8,153 bases of DNA from contig WTAG01000422.1 in assembly GCA_013139755.1 (NCBI GenBank), positions 1 to 8,153 on the forward strand. Reading direction: 5' to 3'. Source of the DNA: Methylomarinum sp. (GTDB lineage Bacteria > Pseudomonadota > Gammaproteobacteria > Methylococcales > Methylomonadaceae). Both the position numbers and the translations under genes were made by a program. The notes beneath the pieces were generated by a model. The model was not told where the DNA came from. It searched no databases and was given only the letters and a program-made list of their open reading frames with translations. Within the stretch, counting starts at the first letter, position 1. Every line of letters starts with the position of its first letter. Below are positions 1-4,903 of this stretch, piece by piece.

Positions 1-1372
1 TTATACTCATGGTTATGGCCTGGTTATATCCCCCTCTGCACAACAGGCAAAAAGACCTATGCAGTGGTTATTACAGAACTTTGGACAATCAGTTCAAACT
101 GAAAAATTGCAAATTGATCAAGCTGAAATATATTATGGCCTGGCTGATTATCCTTATGCCATTGTGCCTAATACTGAATCACTAAAAACTGAAAATAAAA
201 CTGCTGGTGATCTAAGTACGGACTATAAGGGAACAGGCGGTTTACCTCTGTCCACAGAATTTCAAAAAACGGTAGTTTCAGGTTTCTTAAAAGACGTTCG
301 AATCTTATTTTCAACAGGTATTAATAAAAATAGTCGAATTCTGGTACGTCGAAATATTTATAAACGAATCAAAGCAATTACGCCGTTTTTATACCTGGAC
401 AAGGATGCCTATCCTGTTTTAAGCAATAATAGAATTTACTGGATAATTGATGCGTATACCTATTCCAATCGATACCCTTTGGTCCAGCCCATTAATTTAA
501 ATAACCTTGAAAACCAAACCAAAACCTTTAATTATGCAAGAAACTCCGTCAAGATTATTGTAGATGCTTACAATGGTTCAGTTGATTTTTATGTAGTCGA
601 TAAACAGGATCCCATAATCAAAACTTATCAACGTCTTTATCCAACTTTATTTAAAGATATAACGGCTACACCCAAGGCATTGATCAAGCACTTCAGCTAC
701 CCAAAAGACTGGTTTGAACTTCAAATGAAATTATACTCAAAATTTCATCAAAAGAACCCAACCATATTTTATCAACAAAGCGAAGCTTTGGAGTTATCCA
801 GGATGAACGATAAAATTGTGCATCCCTATTATTTAACTTTTGATATAGAAGAGCTAACAAATACCCCAGCTATTGAACGTCAAAAATTTGTTTTAGTCAG
901 CCCTTTGTCACCTATCGGACGCGACAATTTAAAATCAGTTGCTATTGCAGGTTGTTTAAACGCTGTGCACTGTAGTGATCACTATCAAGATGATATTTTT
1001 ATCTACAAGTTTCCTGGTTATCTCCAGGTTGAAGGTCCAGCTCAAATCAGTGCATTAATAAATCAAAATCCCGACATATCCAGGCTGTTCACTCTATGGA
1101 ATCAACGTGGTTCAAAAATTATACAAGGTAAAATAATCATCATTCCTGTAGAGCATTCCCTACTCTATATACAGCCACTTTATTTAGTCTCTGATTCAGC
1201 TCAAGGTTTCCCAAGTCTAACAAAAGTTATTGTTGCAATGAATCGTCACACTTTTATGGCAGACTCCCTTCCATTGGCTTTTGAGGGCTTGCAAAAAAAA
1301 TTACAACCCCCATCAAATGAGCGGCTCCCCACTGTGACCGGGGAAAAAACCGACTATCCTGACCCAAAATAA
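1..1372 (+). CDS. UPF0182 family membrane protein, C-terminal part (5' truncated by window edge)
   Basis: The frame is open from base 2 to the TAA at 1370-1372, giving 456 visible residues. The ATG at 59 is internal, because conserved family sequence (YTHGYG) lies upstream of it. The protein matches UPF0182 (COG1615) along its length: YTHGYG at the edge, then GLPLS, SRILVRRNIYKRI, the APFLYLD-type segment TPFLYLDKDAYPVL, IYWIIDAYTYSNRYP, ARNSVKIIVDAYNGSVDFYV, DPIIKTYQRLYP, and WNQRGSKIIQGKIIIIP near the end. Family members are usually about 900 residues, with an N-terminal block of membrane helices and a large soluble region; this is the soluble C-terminal half. No biochemical function is established for the family. 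The tail after about residue 430 is low-complexity and poorly conserved. The gene converges on the minus-strand AlbA_2 gene across a repeat-rich gap. Confidence 0.93.
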   Translation, partial: YTHGYGLVISPSAQQAKRPMQWLLQNFGQSVQTEKLQIDQAEIYYGLADYPYAIVPNTESLKTENKTAGDLSTDYKGTGGLPLSTEFQKTVVSGFLKDVRILFSTGINKNSRILVRRNIYKRIKAITPFLYLDKDAYPVLSNNRIYWIIDAYTYSNRYPLVQPINLNNLENQTKTFNYARNSVKIIVDAYNGSVDFYVVDKQDPIIKTYQRLYPTLFKDITATPKALIKHFSYPKDWFELQMKLYSKFHQKNPTIFYQQSEALELSRMNDKIVHPYYLTFDIEELTNTPAIERQKFVLVSPLSPIGRDNLKSVAIAGCLNAVHCSDHYQDDIFIYKFPGYLQVEGPAQISALINQNPDISRLFTLWNQRGSKIIQGKIIIIPVEHSLLYIQPLYLVSDSAQGFPSLTKVIVAMNRHTFMADSLPLAFEGLQKKLQPPSNERLPTVTGEKTDYPDPK

Positions 1373-1388
1373 ATCAGTTGACCGCTAC

Positions 1389-1425
1389 GGGGTTATAAAT
1401 AAGCTAACCCTAATATATTTTTATA
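1389..1425 (+). terminator. Weak intrinsic terminator after UPF0182 gene
   Basis: A 6-bp perfect stem (GGGTTA at 1390-1395, TAACCC at 1405-1410) with a 9-nt loop lies 17 bp after the UPF0182 stop. An A/T-rich stretch with a short T run follows. The stem is short and the T tract interrupted, so termination may be inefficient. Confidence 0.35.
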
Positions 1426-1436
1426 TCAAAAAAGAG

Positions 1437-1511
1437 AGCCTGTATGGAGCATTGCGGAATACAGGATGAATGCACGTTTATTCCCGTATTACGTGATGCT
1501 CCATATGGGCT
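1437..1511. repeat. Inverted pair of REP-like hairpins (BIME-like element)
   Basis: Two 27-nt hairpins sit head to head. The left has CCTGTAT (1439-1445) pairing with ATACAGG (1459-1465). The right has CCCGTAT (1483-1489) pairing with ATATGGG (1503-1509) through one G-T. The two copies are inverted: 1437-1462 can pair with 1486-1511 over 26 positions, with four G-U wobbles and one mismatch in plus-strand RNA. Read on the minus strand, the right copy begins GTAGCCC, like the GTAG foot of REP sequences mobilised by RAYT (Y1) transposases. Location between two convergent 3' ends is typical of REP/BIME elements. A T-rich stretch ending in seven T's (1526-1543) follows, so it could also act as a transcript end. 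Confidence 0.6.
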
Positions 1512-1621
1512 ACGAATCAATGTTTTTCTTTCCCTGTTTTTTTAGTAACCGATTAGAGTTAGTGTTTATTGGGATTAGTCTAATACAACGACCACAAGTT
1601 TGTGAGTGAGATTATCTTGTA

Positions 1622-1646
1622 ATTCCTGCGAGCTTTTTGCAGGAAT
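1622..1646. repeat. Short REP-like palindrome (ATTCCTGC / GCAGGAAT)
   Basis: A perfect 8-bp inverted repeat (1622-1629 and 1639-1646) encloses a 9-nt T-rich loop. It resembles the common intergenic palindromes built on ATTCCYGC...GCRGGAAT found in many proteobacteria; that likeness is from memory. It adjoins the possible MITE-like unit at 1648. Confidence 0.4.
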
Positions 1647-1647
1647 C

Positions 1648-1882
1648 TAGTACTCCATTGAGATTGTATTAACGGGTAAAAATTTAAAATAACACTGATC
1701 GTTGTTAAGCCCTCCCATGCTGGGGAGAGTTGGGGGGAGGAGAAATAAGAAGATTCTCTTCTTCAATTTTCTCTTATTAATCAAGAGATAAAAGAATTCG
1801 GGAATGACAGCCTTTTTTTACGAACTTACGAATCGCTGTACTAGTACTCTATCAACATTATATTGACGGGGATAGAGTACTA
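1648..1882. repeat. Possible MITE-like unit bounded by TAGTACTC / GAGTACTA inverted ends
   Basis: This 235-bp non-coding stretch starts with TAGTACTC (1648-1655) and ends with its exact complement GAGTACTA (1875-1882); the end similarity is 10 of 12 bases. The motif recurs in direct orientation at 1842-1853, where it pairs perfectly over 12 bp with 1871-1882. A longer direct similarity links 1647-1681 with 1841-1875 (about 26 of 35 positions). The interior has a GC-rich patch near 1709-1741 and AT-rich flanks, with no ORF. I see no clear target-site duplication, so mobility is unproven. Confidence 0.35.
1842..1882 (-). other. Perfect 12-bp inverted repeat just beyond AlbA_2 stop
   Basis: TAGTACTCTATC (1842-1853) and GATAGAGTACTA (1871-1882) form a perfect 12-bp stem with a 17-nt loop, ending 9 bp from the AlbA_2 stop codon. 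No T run follows on the minus strand, so this is not a classical intrinsic terminator. It could stabilise the 3' end of that mRNA or be the end of the repeat unit above. Confidence 0.5.
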
Positions 1883-1891
1883 AATTTAAAG

Positions 1892-2707
1892 TTAATGCAC
1901 CCAGCGTTTTGAAATATATGTAGTCGCATCTTTAACATTAAGATCTCTAGTGCCTCCCCCTGCTCTCAGGTAAAACTTTGTATCCTTGTTCTGTTTAACA
2001 AAAACGGGATGAGATGAAGGAATGACAATCAATCTACAGACATATTTCTCATCGAGAAAATGAAACAAGACTTGAATATATTGACAAAAATTGGCACCTA
2101 AATTTGAGGTAATTGTAGTCATTAGTAATTGCTCATAACCGTCACAGTCTTTCCGCCTCAAGGAATCAAAATCTTTTTCCAAGCCAAGAATTTCACCATC
2201 ATCTGCAACACCAATCAATAATGTTCCGCCTGTATTACTATTAAGAAAACCAGCAAGGGTTTTAATAACAACATTTTCCAGGTTTTTATTAGTGCATGAC
2301 TGTTGATAGTCCCAACGAAAAGAGGATTTGAACTCCAGAAAGGATCCTTCGCCTTGCTGTATTGTCGATTTTAAATCACGCTGTAATTCTTCTTTTAAAC
2401 GTTCAATCTGAGCTAATTTACTATGTAGCTTCCCGTAAACCCAGGCTAAAAAAACACCAAAAACAATACCAACTTTAGCCAGGAACCATGTTTTTATAGG
2501 GGTTTGACCTTGTAATGACATGATCAATCGTCCAGAAACATATTCAAAAGCAGACTTCTCTTCTACACCATGCTCATGAAAATAAATGAAGTCATAAAGT
2601 GGATAGAAAAGAAGAACACCAACTAATGCACCAATTACTGCAGCAGATAAAAATAGCATTAACTGCATTTTTAATTTTCTAACAATCAAATATAAATATC
2701 TTTTCAT
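1892..2707 (-). CDS. Membrane-anchored AlbA_2 / Schlafen-core domain protein
   Basis: The 271-aa protein has a basic N-terminus, a membrane helix at about residues 16-37, an extracytoplasmic loop (about 38-72), a second helix (about 75-92) and a charged, probably coiled-coil linker (95-118). An AlbA_2 (Schlafen core) domain follows at about 119-265. Diagnostic motifs are GEGSFLEFKSSF with E120 and E125, KTLAGFLNSNTGGTLLIGVADDG (about 149-171), and FYLRAGGGTRDL (245-256). The two glutamates are five residues apart, as in the nuclease site of mammalian SLFN11/SLFN13, and D169/D170 in GVADD could supply the third acid. Bacterial members are often labelled putative transcriptional regulators without direct evidence. 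The topology places the domain in the cytoplasm. An AAGGGG SD lies 12 nt before the ATG, a little far, and M14 is an alternative start. It appears monocistronic, 111 bp downstream of the ecotin gene. Confidence 0.85.
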   Translation of the reverse strand: MKRYLYLIVRKLKMQLMLFLSAAVIGALVGVLLFYPLYDFIYFHEHGVEEKSAFEYVSGRLIMSLQGQTPIKTWFLAKVGIVFGVFLAWVYGKLHSKLAQIERLKEELQRDLKSTIQQGEGSFLEFKSSFRWDYQQSCTNKNLENVVIKTLAGFLNSNTGGTLLIGVADDGEILGLEKDFDSLRRKDCDGYEQLLMTTITSNLGANFCQYIQVLFHFLDEKYVCRLIVIPSSHPVFVKQNKDTKFYLRAGGGTRDLNVKDATTYISKRWVH

Positions 2708-2818
2708 TGGATATATTGTCCCCTTGAAGTAACGCTTACTGGATGCAGTAAAAACCAGTAAATAACTAAGATATAGTGATATGCATAAGTTTTACAGAAT
2801 TCGTATTAACTTTATAAC

Positions 2819-3298
2819 TTAACCTTCTAGCGCTTTATCGAATGAATCAGATGCTTCCCAAACCCGGTAGCGGATTTCATAGTTTTTAGGTACATAAATA
2901 ACAATAGGGAGACGACTGTTATATCGAATTTTGATTGGTGCAGCAGTGACCAACTTCTTTATTTTTGGTTCCCCCTCAGGGCTTGCCATCATGGTACTTA
3001 TTATGGGTATGTCTCCAGTTGCCTGGTAATAGGAATACCCCCAGCCCTGCAATGTATGTCGCTCCAATGTATTGCCAAGCCGATAAATATTCACGCCGTC
3101 TGTCAATATTTCTTTACCGATTATGAGCTCAACCATAAAAGCATCTTCCTCACCTCTCTCCTTATGAGGAAGAATAATAACAAACCGCTGCATTCCTTCT
3201 TCAGCTACCGGAAACGCTTTTAATTCAGGGTGCTCTGCACTAAAGGCAGAAAAACTGAATATTATAAAAGTTAAAAAAAATAATGCTTTAATTTTCAT
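2819..3298 (-). CDS. eco: Ecotin-like periplasmic serine protease inhibitor
   Basis: Ecotin is a dimeric periplasmic inhibitor of trypsin-fold serine proteases, thought to protect cells from host enzymes such as neutrophil elastase. This 159-aa product has a signal peptide (MKIKALFF..., predicted cleavage after A21, FSA|EHP) and tracks E. coli ecotin almost end to end: VAEEGMQRFVI, VELIIG, YRLGNTLE, LQGWGYSYY, the reactive loop STMMASPEG (P1 M103, P1' M104), KKLVTA, RYNSRLPIVIYVP, YRVWEA. Both cysteines of the E. coli disulfide are replaced: the position before NLHRLG is Val69 and the one after MMA is Ser106; the protein has no Cys at all. The frame stays open upstream to 3421, but the ATG at 3296-3298 gives the expected length and signal peptide. 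The SD is weak (AGAAAAG). The gene is probably transcribed alone. Confidence 0.95.
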   Translation of the reverse strand: MKIKALFFLTFIIFSFSAFSAEHPELKAFPVAEEGMQRFVIILPHKERGEEDAFMVELIIGKEILTDGVNIYRLGNTLERHTLQGWGYSYYQATGDIPIISTMMASPEGEPKIKKLVTAAPIKIRYNSRLPIVIYVPKNYEIRYRVWEASDSFDKALEG

Positions 3299-3393
3299 CT
3301 TTTCTGGTATTTTTTGAAATATGTTAACCTTAATCGGTGATTCACATACGGATAGCAGAGCGCTAGAAATTGGTTTCTCTGGAGATTTAAAAG

Positions 3394-3421
3394 ATTCTAG
3401 CTTCCCCCTTAAGGTAAACAA
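3394..3421 (-). promoter_or_regulatory. Candidate sigma70 promoter of the ecotin gene
   Basis: On the minus strand, TTGTTT (3416-3421) and TAGAAT (3394-3399) are separated by 16 bp, about 95 bp upstream of the ecotin ATG. The match to consensus is moderate. The rest of the 3299-3651 gap holds a 10-bp palindrome, CACTATAGTG at 3462-3471, and no gene I can support. Confidence 0.25.
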
Positions 3422-3651
3422 GTATTTTTCAACCGCTATGATATTAATAGCTTGTGCGCTGCACTATAGTGAAATAACTGATAGATTTAAGTTTCTGTAA
3501 TTATCCACTATCTATTAAGAAGGGTATAAATCTTGAGTCAACTAGGCCCACCTCATGAGCTGACCTAAAAAAACCATTACAAGGCTGTAGCATATTTCCT
3601 AGCAACTAATAACCTGCACCCTTTTAATAAAAAAATTGAATACAAATAGTG

Positions 3652-4338
3652 TTACAGTTCTAACGTTCCAGCTTTACATTCAGCTAGTCTGGTTTTTAAT
3701 TTATCGGCCCAATAATCATAAGCAGCTTCAACCTTACCCCAACTGTTGAATTTCTTAGTCCAGCTTTTACCACCAACACGTTTATCAACACCACTAGTTA
3801 ATACTTGATGAGTTAATGAATCTTCAATTGAAAATTCAACTGCTGTTTGAGCAACAAATGTTCCAGAACCAAACGCTAATTGCTTAAGTCCAGAGATTGC
3901 AAGTGTTCCAGGATGAATTGAAGTTAAAACATCAAGTACAACATAAGAGTTATCCGCTTCGGTAATAGCACCTCTTACACGCATAACTCCAGGACCAGGT
4001 CTAGTAACTAACTGATAATCACCACTAAGCGCCTCTTTAACTGATTGATATAAATAATTTGTTAGCCTCTGTTGATCTTCAACCGAAACATCTGCCACAC
4101 TGGATTTATCATGTACCCATATTGTAATAGGGTCTATCAATACTTTATCGTATTTTTTACATAAAGTAAGTAACTCAGGGTTTCGGTAGACTAGCAAAGC
4201 TTGGTCACTCTTGCCTTCTTTAAGCATAGAGTAATTACCTAAGAACCCGGCAGGTTCAACACTTTTTTCTTGATAAGTTGTCGCACAGCCAGTTGCCAAT
4301 AAGCTCACAGCAAATAATGTTAATATTTTTTTCTTCAT
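3652..4338 (-). CDS. DUF3313 family lipoprotein
   Basis: The 228-aa protein starts with a lipoprotein signal (MKKKILTLFAVSLLATGC) whose lipobox ATGC makes C18 the lipidated residue. Position +2 is Ala, not Asp, so an outer-membrane destination is expected. The mature part fits the DUF3313 pattern: the LGNYSMLKEG segment early on, YDKVLIDPITIWV, a helical stretch with DQQRLTNYLYQSVKEAL, the beta segment VMRVRGAITEAD, then AVEFSIEDSLTHQVL and GKSW, ending in a helix with YDYWADKLKTRL. The function of the family is unknown. Non-lipid cysteines near residues 58 and 222 could pair. The start is well supported by an AAGGAAG SD 5 nt before the ATG. A seven-T run follows the stop on the coding strand but has no convincing stem. 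Confidence 0.88.
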   Translation of the reverse strand: MKKKILTLFAVSLLATGCATTYQEKSVEPAGFLGNYSMLKEGKSDQALLVYRNPELLTLCKKYDKVLIDPITIWVHDKSSVADVSVEDQQRLTNYLYQSVKEALSGDYQLVTRPGPGVMRVRGAITEADNSYVVLDVLTSIHPGTLAISGLKQLAFGSGTFVAQTAVEFSIEDSLTHQVLTSGVDKRVGGKSWTKKFNSWGKVEAAYDYWADKLKTRLAECKAGTLEL

Positions 4339-4441
4339 TTCTACTTCCTTAATTTAAAATTAATTTTAAAACACATGCCATCACGCGAGGAATAAAACCC
4401 TTACACACATTACATACCAATTTTCAAACCAAATAAGCACT

Positions 4442-4471
4442 AAAAGAGCAAGGATTAAATAATATCCTCGC
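4442..4471 (-). terminator. Terminator-like hairpin overlapping the end of a small ORF
   Basis: Read on the minus strand, GCGAGGAT (4464-4471) pairs with ATCCTTGC (4448-4455) over 8 positions including one G-U. The loop is 8 nt and the stem is followed by TCTTTT. On the plus strand the G-U pair becomes an A-C mismatch, which favours the minus orientation. It lies about 105 bp upstream of the DUF3313 start. Confidence 0.4.
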
Positions 4472-4526
4472 ACCCAACCATCGTACAAATAACAACTTTG
4501 ACAATTTGCTTATCAAACCTTTCCAT
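4455..4526 (-). CDS. Possible 23-aa small ORF with strong SD
   Basis: An ATG at 4524-4526 is preceded by TTAGGA about 6 nt upstream, a good SD. The frame encodes 23 residues (MERFDKQIVKVVICTMVGC plus four more) and stops at 4455-4457, inside the terminator-like hairpin. I do not recognise the peptide. Eight of 23 residues are Ile or Val. It could be a leader peptide, a small protein, or the broken start of a lost gene. Confidence 0.25.
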   Translation of the reverse strand: MERFDKQIVKVVICTMVGCEDII

Positions 4527-4583
4527 ACGTTTTCCTAATCAACAATCGTCTATCGCTAGCGCTTGCTGCTCAAAAGCTTTAGT

Positions 4584-4684
4584 TTAATGATCACCTTGTT
4601 CATTTTTCACGTTAGCCCCTGTCCCAGCGCCAGAACATGCTGTTAGGGTAACAGACCCTAGTAGATACTAGAAATCTTTCTCAA
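4584..4684 (-). pseudogene. Frameshifted remnant of a small lipoprotein gene
   Basis: One minus-strand frame reads LLGSVTLTAC then SGAGTGANVKNEQGDH and stop (4584-4586). That is a hydrophobic signal end, an L-T-A-C lipobox and a short Gly-rich mature peptide of 17 residues including the Cys (codon 4635-4637), as in entericidin-sized lipoproteins. Upstream, this frame meets a stop at 4668-4670. The basic N-terminus expected of a signal peptide (LRKISSI, from TTG at 4682-4684) is found in another frame. A single extra base near 4662-4664 would join them into one continuous signal peptide. No ATG with an SD is visible, so the gene looks decayed. The family is uncertain. Confidence 0.4.
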
Positions 4685-4787
4685 GCAAATTTAATTATCT
4701 ACTCCAGCAGGAATATACCATCATTCTTATTGCTTAATTACCACCCACATATCATTCATATTTAAACAGCTATAACTAACCAAATAT

Positions 4788-4814
4788 AAAAAAACTCGGG
4801 CGGCTTGCCCCGAG
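4788..4814 (-). terminator. Intrinsic terminator of the GGDEF-EAL gene
   Basis: Read on the minus strand, CTCGGG (4809-4814) pairs perfectly with CCCGAG (4795-4800). The loop is 8 nt, and a run of seven T's (4788-4794) follows immediately. It lies about 90 bp beyond the GGDEF-EAL stop. It is the strongest terminator in the window, and it also lies just upstream of the TnpA stub, so it may derive from an IS left-end hairpin. Confidence 0.75.
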
Positions 4815-4825
4815 CTGGATAGCTT

Positions 4826-4894
4826 ATGGCGTTACAAAAGAATACGCATCATGTGTATCGGTTGATGTACCATTTTGTCTGGATACTAAAATAG
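4826..4894 (+). pseudogene. tnpA: N-terminal stub of an IS200/IS605-type TnpA (Y1 transposase)
   Basis: From an ATG at 4826 the frame reads 22 residues, including HHVYRLMYHFVWILK, and stops at 4892-4894. The YH(F/L)VW..K segment is characteristic of the N-terminus of IS200/IS605 TnpA, where K is normally followed by YR. The stop lies exactly there (TAGAGG instead of TAYAGR), consistent with a small deletion. The HUH and catalytic Tyr regions are absent, since the C-terminal coding end of the GGDEF-EAL gene begins at 4904. A different plus frame after the break reads IEDVIRDYL, reminiscent of the (E/D)VIR.Y near the TnpA C-terminus, so an internally deleted copy is possible. The remnant is non-functional. 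Confidence 0.55.
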
Positions 4895-4903
4895 AGGATG
4901 TGA

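Noticed and set aside
1709..1741. G-rich patch as a G-quadruplex
   Set aside because: It does not provide four separate GGG tracts with proper loops.
2736..2751. Inverted repeat TTACTG/CAGTAA upstream of the AlbA_2 gene as a terminator
   Set aside because: On the minus strand the T run lies before, not after, the stem, and the stem is AT-rich.
3299..3421. N-terminal extension of the ecotin frame to an ATG at 3421 (200 aa)
   Set aside because: The extra 41 residues are not ecotin-like and would bury the signal peptide; the ATG at 3298 gives the expected family length.
3501..3593. 30-codon minus-strand ORF between ecotin and DUF3313
   Set aside because: No SD, no recognisable motif, and length expected by chance.
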